Source of the DNA: Kluyvera genomosp. 3
GTDB lineage: Bacteria > Pseudomonadota > Gammaproteobacteria > Enterobacterales > Enterobacteriaceae
Assembly: GCA_002211745.1 (NCBI GenBank)
Contig: CP022114.1
Location: 2,512,645 to 2,576,644, forward strand
Reading direction: 5' to 3'
DNA: 64,000 nt
Position numbers and translations under genes: made by a program. Of this stretch, positions 22,904 through 34,234 are shown one piece after another. The number at the start of each line of letters is the position of its first letter. Position 1 is the first letter of the stretch. The notes beneath the pieces are model-generated. The model saw only the letters and a program-made list of their open reading frames with translations. It was not told where the DNA came from and searched no databases.

Positions 22904-23829
22904 TCAGGCGGCATCGCGAGCGCGTTGTTTTTCGGCATGCGCCAGCGCGGCTTCGCGCACCCATGCCCCTCTTCCCAGGCTTTGCGCTTGGCGCCCAGAC
23001 GCTCGTGGTTACAGATGCCACGCCCGTTGATGACTTCGTTGAGTTCCTGCCAGTCGATTTCGCCGTAACGGTAGTGACCGGTGGCTTCGTCAAACGTCAG
23101 ATCGGCATCCGGCACCTTCATGCCAAGGATCTCGACCTGCGGGACAGTGTTGTCGACGAAGCGCTGACGCAGTTCATCGTTGGAATGCAGTTTGATCTTC
23201 CACGCCATGCTGCGGGCGCTGTTCGGCGAGTTGTCATCGCTCGGCCCGAACATCATTAATGCCGGCCACCAGAAGCGGTTGATCGCGTCCTGCAACATCT
23301 GGCGCTGTTCTTCACTTCCGCCGCCAGCGCCATGCAAGCTTCAAAGCCCTGACGCTGGTGGAAGCTCTCTTCTTTGCAGATTTTGACCATCGCCCGGGCA
23401 TACGGGCCGTAAGAGGTACGGCACAGTGCCACCTGGTTGACAATCGCCGCGCCGTCGACCAGCCAGCCGATCACGCCGATATCCGCCAGGTCAGCGTCGG
23501 GTAGTTAAAGATGGAGGAGTACTTCATCTGCCCGTCGAGCATCTTCTGGTAGATGTCTTCGCGAGCGCAGCCGAGCGTTTCCGCCGCGCTGTAGAGATAG
23601 AGGCCATGCCCGGCTTCGTCCTGCACCTTCGCCAGCAGAATCGCTTTCCGGCGAAGCGTTGGGCGCGGGTGATCCAGTTGCCTTCCGGCAGCATGCCGAC
23701 GATTTCTGAATGCGCATGCTGACCAATCTGGCGGATCAGCGTTTTGCGGTACGCATCCGGCATCCAGTCCTGCGGTTCGATGGCTGTTTCCTGCGCGATG
23801 CGCTGGTCAAAGCGTTGTTCTTCTGTCAC
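22904..23829 (-). CDS. paaA: PaaA, catalytic di-iron subunit of the phenylacetyl-CoA 1,2-epoxidase (four missing bases)
   Basis: First gene of the operon. Ferritin-like di-iron oxygenase; the two E-x-x-H iron-binding motifs are seen as [12 protein letters not shown] and [18 protein letters not shown]. Segments in four frames; adding four bases gives 309 residues exactly as in E. coli. Missing bases near 23645, 23490, 23305 and 22970. Confidence 0.94.
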
Positions 23830-23841
23830 GTCATCACCTTA

Positions 23842-23880
23842 TGATTCCGATAAATTCAACAAATCATTTTTTTCGAATCA
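23842..23880 (-). promoter_or_regulatory. PaaX operator upstream of paaA
   Basis: Exact TGATTC-N27-GAATCA, the PaaX recognition arrangement, 13 bp upstream of the paaA start in the 285-bp paaA-paaZ intergenic region. Confidence 0.85.
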
Positions 23881-24058
23881 CTTTGTTTTATGAAAGTTAC
23901 ATCTTAGTTAAATAAAACCACAAATTTTGTTTACGAATTTTGTGATACATACCGCAATCACCGCAGATTTATCGCAGATAAACCGAATGTTAATCAGTGC
24001 ACGTAAGGTGTCCGCGATCGCATTGTTAACAAATTATTAAAATCTGACTTGCATTTAA

Positions 24059-24092
24059 TGATTCATGAAAGAACTATTAATGGCGAGAATTC
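24059..24092 (+). promoter_or_regulatory. possible PaaX site upstream of paaZ
   Basis: TGATTC followed after 22 bases by GAATTC, 23 bp upstream of the paaZ start. One arm is imperfect and the spacing is short compared with 26-28, though the sequence may have lost bases here. Confidence 0.4.
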
Positions 24093-24114
24093 GTAACATA
24101 TCTGGAGAAACACC

Positions 24115-26158
24115 ATGCAGCAGTTAGCCAGCTATTTGTCCGGCGTCTGGCAAACCGGCCGGGGCCGCGCCCGTACTATCCACCACGCCATCAGCGGTGA
24201 GCCGCTGTGGGAAGTGACAAGCGAAGGGCTGGATATGGCGCAGGCGCGCCGTTTCGCCATTGAGCACGGCGGCAAAGCGCTTCAGGCGATGACCTTTATT
24301 GAACGCAGCGCGATGCTGAAAGCAGTCGCCAAACATCTGATGGAGTTGAAGGCCGACTTCTACGCCATCTCCGCCGAGACCGGCGCAACGCGCGGCGATA
24401 GCTGGGTGGATATCGAGGGCGGTATCGGCACCCTCTTCACCTACGCCAGCCAGGGCGGCCGCGAGCTGCCGGATGACGTGCTGTGGCCGGAGGATGAGCT
24501 GATCCCGTTGTCCAAACAGGGCGGATTTGCCGCACGCCACGTACTGACGTCGAAATCCGGCGTGGCGGTGCATATCAATGCCTTTAACTTCCCCTGCTGG
24601 GCATGTTAGAAAAACTGGCGCCGACCTGGCTTGCCGGGATGCCGGCGATCATCAAACCGGCGACCGCCACCGCCCAACTCACCCAGGCGATGGTCAAAGC
24701 CATTATCGACAGCGGCCTGGTACCGAACGGCGCGATTAGCCTCATCTGCGGCGGCGCGGGCGACCTGCTCGACCATCTCGACAGCCAGGACGTGGTGACC
24801 TTTACCGGTTCGGCACATACCGGGCAGCAGCTGCGCGTGCATCCGAATCTGGTGGCGAAGTCTGTCCCCTTCACCATGGAAGCGGACTCGCTGAACTGCT
24901 GCGTGCTGGGCGACGATGTCACCCCAGAGCAGCCGGAATTTGCGCTGTTTATTCGTGAAGTGGTGCGCGAGATGACCACCAAGGCCGGGCAGAAATGTAC
25001 CGCCATCCGCCGCATTATCGTGCCGCAGGCGCAGGTAAGCGCAGTCAGTGAGGCGTTGATTGCCCGTCTGCAAAAAGTGGTCGTCGGCGATCCGGCGCAG
25101 GAAGGCGTGAAGATGGGCGCGCTGGTGAACAGTGAACAGCGTCAGGATGTGCAGGATAACGTCAACCGTCTGGTGGAAGCGGGATGCGAGGTGCTGCTGG
25201 GCGGCAAAGCAGATCTCAGCGCCGCCGGAGCCTTCTTCCCGCCAACCCTGCTGTTCTGCGCGCAGCCGGATGAAATCTCCGCGGTACATGCCATTGAAGC
25301 CTTTGGTCCGGTTGCCACCCTGATGCCGTATCAGAATACCGAACACGCGATGACGTTGGCTCGTGCCGGTGAAGGCAGCCTGGCCGGAACGCTGGTAACC
25401 GCCAGCGGCGAACTGGCGCGTGAGTTTATCCTCGGTGCCGCCCGCGCTCACGGGCGTATTCAGGTGTTAAACGAGGAATCCTCCGCGGAATCCACCGGCC
25501 ACGGTTCCCCGCTGCCGCAATTGGTACATGGCGGCCCAGGACGTGCAGGCGGTGGTGAAGAGCTGGGCGGCCTGCGCGCAGTGAAACATTACATGCAGCG
25601 CACCGCTATTCAGGGCAGCCCCACCATGCTGGCTGCCGTTAGCCAGCAGTGGGTGCGCGGCGCGCAGGTGGTGGAAGATCGTATTCACCCGTTCCGTAAA
25701 TACTTCGAAGAGATCCAGCCTGGCGATAGCCTGTTGACCCGCGTCGTACCTTAACCGAAGCGGATATCGTCAACTTTGCCTGCCTCAGCGGCGACCACTT
25801 CTATGCCCATATGGACAAGATTGCGGCAGCCGATTCCATTTTCGGCGAGCGCGTGGTGCACGGCTACTTTCTGATTTCCGCGGCGGCCGGTCTGTTTGTT
25901 GACGCGGGCGTCGGTCCGGTGATTGCTAACTACGGCATGGAAAACCTGCGCTTTATTGAGCCGGTTAAGCCGGGCGATACCATCCAGGTGCGCCTCACCT
26001 GCAAGCGTAAAACGGTCAAACGCCAGCGCAACGCCGAAGAGAAAGCCACCGGCGTGGTGGAATGGGCGGTGGAGATTTTCAACCAGCATCAGCAGGCGGT
26101 GGCGCTGTATTCCATTCTGACATTGGTCGCGCGTCAGCACGGGGATTTCCCGGCGTAA
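24115..26158 (+). CDS. paaZ: PaaZ, oxepin-CoA hydrolase / semialdehyde dehydrogenase (two missing bases)
   Basis: Bifunctional ring-opening enzyme. N-terminal aldehyde dehydrogenase: [36 protein letters not shown] (Glu) and [12 protein letters not shown] (catalytic Cys). C-terminal MaoC-like hydratase: [17 protein letters not shown] and [16 protein letters not shown]. Missing bases near 24602 (ccctgctgggcatg) and 25745 give 681 residues, the E. coli length. Divergent from paaABC.., ribosome site ctggaga 8 bases before ATG. Confidence 0.96.
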
Positions 26159-26190
26159 GCGGTGGTGACGTCCGGCAATTCAAACATTCA

Positions 26191-26212
26191 TGCCTCTGCG
26201 GAGGCATTTTTT
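26191..26212 (+). terminator. intrinsic terminator after paaZ
   Basis: Stem tgcctc / gaggca with loop tgcg followed by six T, 32 bp after the paaZ stop. Confidence 0.85.
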
Positions 26213-26217
26213 GTAAC

Positions 26218-26254
26218 TGGCAAAACTGACAAATAACCTGGCAAGCGCAAGCAA
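26218..26254 (+). promoter_or_regulatory. tandem FeaR-type sites upstream of tynA
   Basis: TGGCA-N8-AAA at 26218-26233 matches the FeaR consensus TGKCA-N8-AAA; a second TGGCA-N8-CAA starts exactly 21 bp later (26239). Two direct repeats two helical turns apart are the usual target of an AraC-family activator such as FeaR. Confidence 0.7.
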
Positions 26255-26342
26255 ACGTCTCGTGACGATCGGCTGTTAGGGTAAGAGACTGAAGCCGAAG
26301 TAGCAGCGGCAAGGCACAACATAACGATAAGATGAGGTCACA

Positions 26343-28609
26343 ATGTCAACAGGCTCGATTCGTTCAAACCGTAAAACAGCGCTGGCGCTGGCCGTCGCCC
26401 TGTTCTGCGCCTGGCAAACTCCGGCCTTCGCCACGGCGGCGAAGCGCATATGGTTCCAATGGATAAAACCCTGCAAGATTTCGGCGCTGACGTGCAGTGG
26501 GATGACTACGCGCAGATGTACACCCTGATCAAAGACGGCGCATTCGTGAAGGTGAAACCGGGCGCGAAAACCGCGGTCGTCAACGGCAAACCCCTGAACC
26601 TACAGGTGCCGGTAGTGATGAAAGACGGTAAAGCATGGGTCTCCGATACCTTTATCAACGACGTTTTCCAGTCTGGCCTCGATCAAACCTTCCAGGTTGA
26701 GAAAGTGCCTCACCCGCTGAACTCCCTCTCTTCTGCTGAAATCAGCGAAGCGGTCACCATCGTGAAGGCCGCGCCAGAGTTCCAGCCGAACACCCGTTTT
26801 ACCGAGATTTCCCTGCACGAGCCGGATAAAAAGGCGGTGTGGGAGTTTGCCTTAAAGGGCACTCCGGTTAACACTCCGCGCACCGCCGATGTGGTGATGC
26901 TGGACGGCAAGCACGTGATTGAAGCCGTGGTTGACCTGCAGAACAAAAAAGTCCTCTCCTGGAAGCCGATTAAAGACGCGCACGGCATGGTGCTGATTGA
27001 CGACTTCGTCAGCGTGCAGAACATCATTAACGCCAGCAGCGAATTTGCTGAGGTACTGAAAAAACACGGCATCAAAGACACCACTAAAGTCATCACCACC
27101 CCGCTGACCGTCGGCTACTTCGACGGTAAAGACGGCCTGAAGCAGGACGCGCGGCTGCTGAAAGTGGTGAGCTATCTGGATACCGGTGACGGTAACTATT
27201 GGGCGCACCCGATCGAAAATCTGGTGGCGGTGGTTGACCTTGAACAGAAGAAAATCATCAAGATCGAAGAAGGCCCGGTTATTCCCGTACCGATGGAGTC
27301 TCGTCCATTTGATGGCCGGGACCGCGTTGCCAAAGCGGTGAAACCGCTGGAAATTATTGAACCGGAGGGCAAAAACTACACCATCACCGGCGATATGATC
27401 CACTGGCAGAACTGGGACTTCCACCTGCGCCTGAACTCCCGCGTGGGGCCGATTCTCTCCACCGTAACCTATAACGACAACGGCACCAAACGCCAGGTGA
27501 TGTACGAAGGTTCGCTCGGCGGGATGATCGTGCCCTACGGCGACCCGGACGTAGGCTGGTACTTCAAAGCCTATCTGGATTCCGGCGACTACGGCATGGG
27601 CACCCTGACCTCACCGATCGCTCGCGGCAAAGACGCCCCGAACAACGCCGTGCTGCTGGATGAGACCATCGCCGATTACACCGGTACGCCTACCACCATT
27701 CCTCGCGCGGTGGCGGTATTCGAGCGCTACGCCGGACCGGAGTATAAACACCAGGAGATGGGCCAGCCGAACGTCAGCACCGAGCGTCGTGAACTGGTGG
27801 TTCGCTGGATCAGTACCGTGGGTAACTACGACTATATCTTCGACTGGGTATTCCACGAAAATGGCACCATCGGTATCGATGCCGGCGCCACCGGTATTGA
27901 AGCGGTTAAGGGCGTGAAGGCCAAGACCATGCACGATCCAAGCGCCAAAGAGGATACCCGCTACGGTACGCTGATCGATCACAATATCGTCGGCACCACC
28001 CACCAGCATATTTATAACTTCCGTCTCGACCTCGACGTGGACGGCGAAAATAACACCCTGGTGGCAATGGACCCGGAAGTGAAGCCGAACACCTCGGGCG
28101 GTCCGCGTACCAGTACGATGCAGGTCAATCAGTATACGATTGAGTCTGAGCAGAAAGCGGCGCAGAAATTCGATCCGGGTACCATTCGCCTGCTGAGCAA
28201 TACCACCAAAGAGAACCGCATGGGGAACCCGATTTCGTATCAGATTATCCCTTATGCCGGTGGTACCCACCCGGCTGCAACCGGCGCGAAGTTTGCCCCG
28301 GACGAATGGATCTACCATCGTCTGAGCTTTATGGATAAACAACTGTGGGTTACCCGCTATCACCAGGAAGAGCGCTATCCGGAAGGGAAATACCCGAACC
28401 GGTCCGTTCACGATACCGGCCTCGGGCAGTATGCGAAAGATGACGAATCGCTGAGCAACCAGGACGATGTGGTGTGGATCACGACCGGCACCACCCACGT
28501 GGCGCGCGCCGAAGAGTGGCCGATTATGCCAACCGAATGGGCCCATGCGCTGCTGAAGCCGTGGAACTTCTTTGACGAGACGCCGACGCTGGGCGAGAAG
28601 AAGAAATAA
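26343..28609 (+). CDS. tynA: TynA, periplasmic copper/TPQ primary-amine oxidase (one missing base)
   Basis: Oxidises phenylethylamine and tyramine to aldehydes with release of ammonia and H2O2. N-terminal Sec signal peptide (RKTALALAVALFCAWQTPAFA region) in one frame, remainder in another; a base is missing near 26438. Repaired length 755 (E. coli 757). Cofactor Tyr lies in VGNYDYIFDW, catalytic-base Asp in YLDSGDYGMG, and two copper His in GTTHQHIYNF; the third is in the C-terminal VARAEEW upstream region. Upstream FeaR sites fit induction by aromatic amines. Feeds FeaB and the paa pathway. Confidence 0.96.
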
Positions 28610-28620
28610 TTCACAGCCTC

Positions 28621-28646
28621 GAATAGCCTCAGCAATGAGGCTATTC
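28621..28646 (+). terminator. terminator after tynA
   Basis: Perfect 11-bp stem gaatagcctca / tgaggctattc with tetraloop gcaa, 11 bases after the stop; the T-run is weak (ccctccc). Confidence 0.7.
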
Positions 28647-28853
28647 CCTCCCTAAAACGCGATTAATTGCGCTCTCCCCCTGATATTAACGCCCTTTTGA
28701 TTGCCCCATTGTTCTTTCATTATTTTTACTAACCCCAGATGAAACATTCTTATTAAAGCGTTTTTTATCGTTTCACTTGATGACGATGTTTTATGAATAA
28801 GATATAAATCCCTCTTGATATTAACATTTTAACAACATCATTAAGGTTAAAAA

Positions 28854-29969
28854 ATGACGCAGGTTGGCATTATTGGTTGGCGCGGGATGGTGGGTTCTGT
28901 TTTGCTGCAGAGAATGCTGGAGGAGAATGATTTCAATGGCATTTCCGCCCATTTCTTTAGCACCTCCAGTGCGGGTGGTCACGGTCCGGTTATTGATGGC
29001 ATCCGCTATACGCTGAAGGATGCGCATTCTATTGAGGCGCTTGCCGAAATGGATATTATCATTACCTGCCAGGGTGGTGAATATACTAAGGCTATTTACC
29101 CCGCTCTGCTTGAATATGGCTGGAAGGGTTACTGGATTGATGCCGCTTCGGCGCTGCGTATGGACGAGAGAGCCTGTATTATTCTTGATCCCGTTAACCG
29201 TAAGAATATCGATCGCGCCGTCAACGATGGTATTAAACTTTTTGTCGGCGGCAACTGCTCTATTACATTAAGCCTGATGGGCCTTGCCGGTTTGATAAAC
29301 GCAGACCTGATAGAGTGGATGAGCGTTATGACCTACCAGTCGGCTTCCGGCGCCGGCGCCAAACACGTTCGCGAACTCATCGCGCAAAGCGCTTATATCA
29401 GCCAACATTTGTCGCCCGATGAGCTGGAAAATCCAGGCTCGGTGCTGCCTTTAGTCAACAAAGTGAGCGAGTTGATTCGCAGCGATAAGATGCCATCGAC
29501 AACTTTGGCGCACCGCTAATGGGGAGCATTATCCGTGGATCGACAGCGACTTAGGGGATGGAAACAGCCGGGAAGAGTGGAAAGGCGAAGCGGAAACGAA
29601 CAAAATTCTGGATCTTCCCGTGGGACCATCCCGGTCAACGGTTTGTGCATTCGTGTTGGCGTGATTCGCTGCCATAGCGCGGCTATCACGCTGAAACTCA
29701 AGCGCGAAGTCAGTGAGGCCGAGTTTGAAGCATTGGTGACGCATTCCCATCCCTGGGTGAACTATGTGCCAAACAATAAGGAGGCAAGCGTGGCTCAATT
29801 GACCCCTGCCCACATCAGCGGTTCTCTTCAGGTGGGTATTGGTCGCTTTAAAAAAATGGCGCTGAACAATGACCCTATCTATTCGGTACTGACCGTAGGC
29901 GATCAGTTGCTTTGGGGGGCTGCAGAGCCGCTGCGTCGTATGCTGAATATCTTGTTGAATAGAATTTAA
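28854..29969 (+). CDS. aspartate-semialdehyde dehydrogenase paralogue (three missing bases)
   Basis: Clear Asd relative: N-terminal [18 protein letters not shown] (NADP-binding), [14 protein letters not shown], catalytic Cys in [14 protein letters not shown], and C-terminal [17 protein letters not shown]. Repaired length about 372 (E. coli Asd 367). Missing bases cluster near 29500-29625. Asd reduces aspartyl phosphate to aspartate semialdehyde for lysine, methionine and threonine. Its place in an accessory block, away from the usual asd locus, and its divergence (for instance the [13 protein letters not shown] segment) suggest a second copy. Base composition upstream is AT-rich (28650-28853, no gene seen). 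Confidence 0.85.
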
Positions 29970-30037
29970 CGATGAAAAGCAGCGCAGGATAGAGAGTGAT
30001 TGAGGAATATTCTGCGGCTGTGGATTGAGCACAAAAT

Positions 30038-30068
30038 GGCCCAGGGAAGCCTGGCCAGCTTGTTTTTT
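30038..30068 (+). terminator. probable terminator after the asd paralogue
   Basis: ggcccagg / cctggcc stem with one bulged base, then cagcttgtttttt. Confidence 0.55.
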
Positions 30069-30179
30069 GCGCCGTTAATTTAGCACCACTTTGGTGAGAT
30101 CGCGTTGTAATATGTTCCGCTTTTCGCGCGAATCAGTCTGCGGTAACGTAATGGAAAAATTTCTCCGGATTCAACAAAC

Positions 30180-30829
30180 ATGCCTTCCCTCGAAACGTTT
30201 ATGACTTTCCTTCTCGCGCTGACGCTTCTGGAGATTTCTCCGGGCCAGACATGATGCTGACTATCGCCAGAGGCGTCGGCCAGGGAAGACGTATTGCCCT
30301 TCTTACCGTTCTGGGTAATGTCTTTGTCGCAGGTTTTGTGCAAGTCTCTTTTCTTGTCCTTGGCTGGTTACCGTCGTTCATGCGTGGCCGGTGGCGCTAG
30401 ACCTCCTGAGATGGGTGGGCGCAGCCTATCTGATGTGGCTGGGCATAAAAATGATTGCGACTTCCGGAACCGATACCCGGCTACGAAAAACGGCAAAAAT
30501 TTCTGACTGGAATGCCGTTAAGGAAGGCGCTCTGAATAGCCTCACTAACCCAAATCCCTGCTGTTTATGTTTGCTTTTCTGCCTCAATTTGTCGATCCCG
30601 CCGCGGGACCTGTCTGGCTGCAATTGCTAGTGCTGGGCAGTATCCAAAAACTGGCAGGAATTGTTTCACTGGGCTCCGTCGCAATGGCATCAGGAACATT
30701 TGGGAACTGGCTAGGCCAGCACCCGGGTTTATCAAATGGCAGGAACGTTTTACCGGCGTTGTGATGATAGGGCTTGGCATCCGCATGCTGTTGAGCGGCT
30801 CTGGTGTAGTAACGAAAGCTGTCAGGTAA
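30180..30829 (+). CDS. LysE/RhtB-family amino-acid exporter (about four missing bases)
   Basis: Starts MPSLETFMTFLLALTLLEIS followed, after one added base, by the family signature PGPDMMLTIARGVGQG. Later segments DLLRWVGAAYLMWLGIKM, NPKSLLFMFAFLPQFVDP and FTGVVMIGLGIRMLL give six predicted membrane helices. Repaired length about 217 residues. The family exports amino acids such as homoserine, threonine and lysine. It follows the asd paralogue by 210 bp with a terminator between, so co-regulation is not shown. Breaks near 30243, 30365, 30550 and 30725. Confidence 0.8.
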
Positions 30830-30852
30830 TTTTACTGAAACGGTGGGCGAAA

Positions 30853-30880
30853 TGTCCGCCTTGTGCCAGGAGCAGACGTT
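30853..30880 (+). repeat. 28-nt dispersed repeat, copy a
   Basis: tgtccgcc ttgtgccagg agcagacgtt; imperfect GTCCGC/GCAGAC inverted repeat with a conserved TGCCA core. One of five related elements at 30.8-34.3 kb, all on the same strand. Confidence 0.65.
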
Positions 30881-30890
30881 AAGGAAAGTA

Positions 30891-31787
30891 TTATTTAGAT
30901 GTGAAATATTTGCGTAATATTTTTTCTAATAGTGAGAAAACGACCGTGACCCTTTTGGGAGTAATCAGCTGGTAAGGTCGATATAAATAAAATTGCCATT
31001 TCTCCTGTCGCAGTTCTGGCAGTGGGGAACAAGTTGGCCGCTCGCTAAGTACTCCCTACAGATAAAATCGCTGGATTGTACAACCGTTTTTCCGGCCAAT
31101 GCAGCCTGAATTTCGGCGTATGGGTCTGTAGTATAAAACTCAATATGACGAGGGACAAAAGTATTCACTGCGTCACTCATAAACTCAAATGATTTCCCCG
31201 TTTCAGGATTAATTAAACCACTAAATGGATAACGCTGTCGAAGATCTTCTAAATCAGTTGGTGCTCCCAGGCGCGCTATGAGTTCAGGGATGCAACCAAA
31301 ATATGTTCAACTTGCCCGATATTTTTAATGATAAAGTTTGGATTAGGCTCTCGCCCTACGCGTATGCCTATATCGATACGATGCTCGATAGTATCAAGTT
31401 TCATCATATCTAAACGCCAGTCGATAAATAACTCAGGATATGGACGCAGTGCAGTCAACAGTTCATACAAGATTTGCTCATGTTTTGGAAATCGAAGTAA
31501 TGTGATACGAACAATACCTTTCATTTCATTATCATCTTTCGCCATCAGAAATAACTTTTCAGAATCTTCCAGCAGTCGCTTCGCTTGGGTAAAAATAACT
31601 CACCGAAACTGGTAAGAAAGATCGACCGAGTATTGCGTTTGAAAAGAGGTTCACCAAGCTGTTTCTCCAACTCAGCGACTGTTCGGGTTACTACTGATGG
31701 TGAAACCGACAGCTTTATGGCTGCTTCGCGGAAGTTCAGGGTTTCAGAGGCAATGATAAAAAACTTTAGAGCATCAAGTTTGTTCAT
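30891..31787 (-). CDS. LysR-family transcriptional regulator (three missing bases)
   Basis: Repaired length 299 residues, ending at a TAA at 30891-30893 after RPYQLITPKRVTVVFSLL, a typical LysR C-terminus. N-terminal winged helix: MNKLDALKFFIIASETLNFR, then SVSPSVVTRTVAELEKQLGE. Missing bases near 31590, 31283 and 31035. Divergent from the flavin-reductase-like gene 128 bp away, its probable target. AT-richer than the surrounding core genes. Confidence 0.85.
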
Positions 31788-31915
31788 GATTGTTGTGAAA
31801 ATTGCAATAATGTATTTTGATAATAGCAATTAATTTGCAACTATTCCACTCATATAATCGAACAATCAAATAAGTAACCTGTCTTAATTTTTATCAGAAC
31901 TCAAAAGAGAAAATT

Positions 31916-32487
31916 ATGTCAATTCAACCAGTAGAGTTAAACAAAGCCTATCGTTTATTGCAGGTCGGGCCAACGACGATGATATCAGCTAAAAATGATG
32001 GCATTGAAAATGTCATGGCAGCGGCCTGGGTGGGGTTAGTAGGAAATAATAAAGTAATGGCTTTTATAGGTCCACAGGCATTTACTCGCGGACTTGTAGA
32101 AAAAAGTGGATATTACGTTGTCCAGATCCCAGTAGTAAAACAGATGGAAATGGTTTTATATGCTGGAGGCCACAGTTATTCTGACACACCCGATAAAAAC
32201 AGTAAAATTCCACTGTTTTATCAGAAAGAGTTTGACCTTCCTTTAGTTGAAGGTTGCGCTGGCTGGCTAGTCTGTAAGGTCATACCCAATGTAGAAAATG
32301 AAAAACAGCACAACTTGTTCATGGGGAAATTGTCGGAGCATGGAGTGATGACCGCGTTTTCAGAAATGGGCACTGGATTTTTGATGATGCGCCTGATGAA
32401 TTACGTACTGTCCATTACGTAGCTGGCGGACAGTTTTACGCCATTGGTAAAGGTACAAAATTCAATTATGGTCCAGGAAAAGACTAA
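31916..32487 (+). CDS. flavin reductase-like (flavoredoxin family) protein (one missing base)
   Basis: Repaired length 190 residues. Typical family order: TTMISAKNDGIENVMAAAWV near the start, GPQAFTRGLVEKSGYYVVQI (FMN-binding region), CAGWLVCKVI, and a final GGQFYAIGKGTKFNYGPGKD. One base of a G-run near 32325 is lost. Divergent LysR gene suggests inducible expression, for example by quinones or an aromatic compound, but the partner is unknown. It is a different member from the gene at the window start. Confidence 0.8.
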
Positions 32488-32504
32488 TCCTTACTGCTGT
32501 ATAA

Positions 32505-32529
32505 ATGTAGCCATATAACATGGCTACAT
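32505..32529. terminator. hairpin after the flavin reductase-like gene
   Basis: Perfect 10-bp stem atgtagccat / atggctacat with 5-base loop; no clear T-run. The 319-bp stretch 32488-32806 otherwise holds two 28-nt repeats and no gene. Confidence 0.55.
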
Positions 32530-32566
32530 AGAGGTAATAGTATAAATAAAAACAACCGACTTAAGA

Positions 32567-32594
32567 TGTCCGCTTTTTGCTCACAGCGGACCTT
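32567..32594 (+). repeat. 28-nt dispersed repeat, copy b
   Basis: tgtccgcttt ttgctcacag cggaccttt; same family as copy a, with a full GTCCGC/GCGGAC inverted repeat. Confidence 0.65.
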
Positions 32595-32609
32595 TAGCTC
32601 AGTCAGCAT

Positions 32610-32637
32610 TGTCCGCCTTGTGCCAAAAGCGGAAGTT
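32610..32637 (+). repeat. 28-nt dispersed repeat, copy c
   Basis: tgtccgcctt gtgccaaaag cggaagtt; 43 bp downstream of copy b in direct orientation. Confidence 0.65.
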
Positions 32638-32806
32638 AACTACGGATAAAATTCAGCGACTCACACCCAGAGCAGCAGCATAACGGCAATAAGCTACACT
32701 TGTTCATTATTTCCAAAACAGGAAAGCCTTCCGCTGCTTCAACGGTGTGTGTTTGACATCGCGCTGTTGGGACATTTTGATTAACAACGAGCAAGGCCCG
32801 CTAACG

Positions 32807-33424
32807 ATGAAATTGATACTTGTTCGACACGCAGAAACAGAGTGGAATTTGGAAGGAATTATTCAGGGGCACAGCGATAGCTCCTTGACCTGTCGGGGTT
32901 TGCGTGAAACATCCGTCCTACTAGCAGCGTTTAGTGCACGTGAGTATCAAATAGAGCGTGTTTACGCTTCTCCGCTTGGACGTGCCTGGCAAATGGGACA
33001 AAGCTTGGCTGAACACTTTCGCTGTTCACTGACGGCTGAACCGGCCCTTAAAGAGCAGGCCTTTGGTCAGTTTGAAGGTATGTCGTTAGGACTACTCAGA
33101 CAAAAACATCCGAACGATGCAAATGCGTTATTCAGGCTTGATGCAGAGTATTGTCCACCTGGGGGGAGTCACTGGCGCATGCTTCTCAGCGAGTTATGCG
33201 TTTTTTACAAAACCTGGAAGATACTTCATCACATCAACAAACAATATGTATTGTGTCTCACGGCATGTCAGTCAGGGCACTCTGGCAATTCTTAAAGAAG
33301 GGACTGTCAATAATTTCCCTCGCTATGCTCACCCCAATGCAAGTTATTCTGTTATCGACCTGATTAATGGAAAATGTATCGGCCTAAAGTGGGGATTGCT
33401 ACACATTTACGTCACCTGAATTAG
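32807..33424 (+). CDS. histidine phosphatase (phosphoglycerate-mutase-like) family protein (about three missing bases)
   Basis: N-terminal RHG-type motif ILVRHAETEWN at residues 3-13, phosphate-binding RVYASPLGRAWQ, EQAFGQFEGM with the acid, and IVSHGMSVRALWQFL giving the second catalytic His. Repaired length about 206 residues. Breaks near 33165, 33295 and 33395; with the last repaired the protein ends KWGIATHLRHLN at TAG 33422-33424, otherwise at TGA 33417-33419. Substrate unknown; relatives act on small phosphoesters such as fructose bisphosphate or alpha-ribazole phosphate. Confidence 0.8.
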
Positions 33425-33483
33425 TGGTCACCTTGCAATCATTGAACACCCGTTCTGCCAGAGCCATCATAATTTAAGCACAA

Positions 33484-33511
33484 TGTCAGCTCCTCGCTCA
33501 CAGCAGACCTT
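33484..33511 (+). repeat. 28-nt dispersed repeat, copy d
   Basis: tgtcagctcc tcgctcacag cagacctt; degenerate member of the same family. Confidence 0.5.
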
Positions 33512-33530
33512 CTGTCCGCAAAACCTTGAG

Positions 33531-34120
33531 TTATTTCTCTTCCCTGTAACGGGAAAGGCGGTGCTCAAGGTTAGTCCGAACCTGCGGCCACTCATCATCA
33601 ATTATACTATACCGTATAGAAGTCCGTTTTCGACCATCAGGCATAATGCGTTCATTTCTGATGATGCTTTCCTGAACCGCGCCAATACGGAGAATGGCTG
33701 CCTGCGAGCGCTCATTCAATACATCAGTCGTAAACTGAACGCGAACACACTTCAGTTGCTCAAAGGCGTATCGCAGCAGTAACAGTTTACTCTCGGTATT
33801 TGCAGCTGTTTTTTGCCAGCTTTGGGAATACCAGGTGTGGCCTATTTCGAGTTTTCGGTTTTCTCGATCAATCTTCCAGAAACGTGTTGACCCAATGACG
33901 CGTTGGTCGGATGAAAGCGTTACCGCAAACGGCATGACTGTGCCTTCAGCCTGCCCTTCAGGGCTTTCTGAATGTACAAATCAGCGGTGTCAGCAGACGG
34001 AACCACCGTAAATGGCAGGGACCAGAGTTCCCCATCCGCTGCCGCATCAATCAATAGCTGAGCATCTGTCTCAAGCAGAGGACGGAGCGTGACTAGCGAT
34101 CCTTGCAATGTAGGCGTCAT
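33531..34120 (-). CDS. GNAT-family N-acetyltransferase, RimJ/RimL type (one missing base)
   Basis: Opening TLQGSLVTLRPLLETDAQLL is the RimL-like first strand; VIGSTRFWKIDRENRKLEIG and WQKTAANTESKLLLLRYAFE carry the acetyl-CoA-binding region; LKCVRVQFTTDVLNERSQAA completes the fold. Missing base near 33945. Repaired length 196. Acceptor unknown. Confidence 0.8.
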
Positions 34121-34234
34121 ATTTGTGACCTCACTGTTATTTTGTGTCGATGGATTGGGCTGCGTAATCCTGTAACGAATGACTGACTATGCCCGTTTGC
34201 ACTGAATAATCGACTCACTGCTCATGATGGTAGC

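Noticed and set aside
23930-23960. CRP site in the paaA-paaZ region
   Set aside because: One TGTGA half (ttttgtgatac) is present but the partner half at the right spacing is not convincing.
27611-28546. 311-codon open frame antisense to tynA
   Set aside because: Shadow of GC-rich tynA coding sequence; low-complexity His/Arg-rich product, no ribosome site, while the sense frame carries the amine oxidase motifs.
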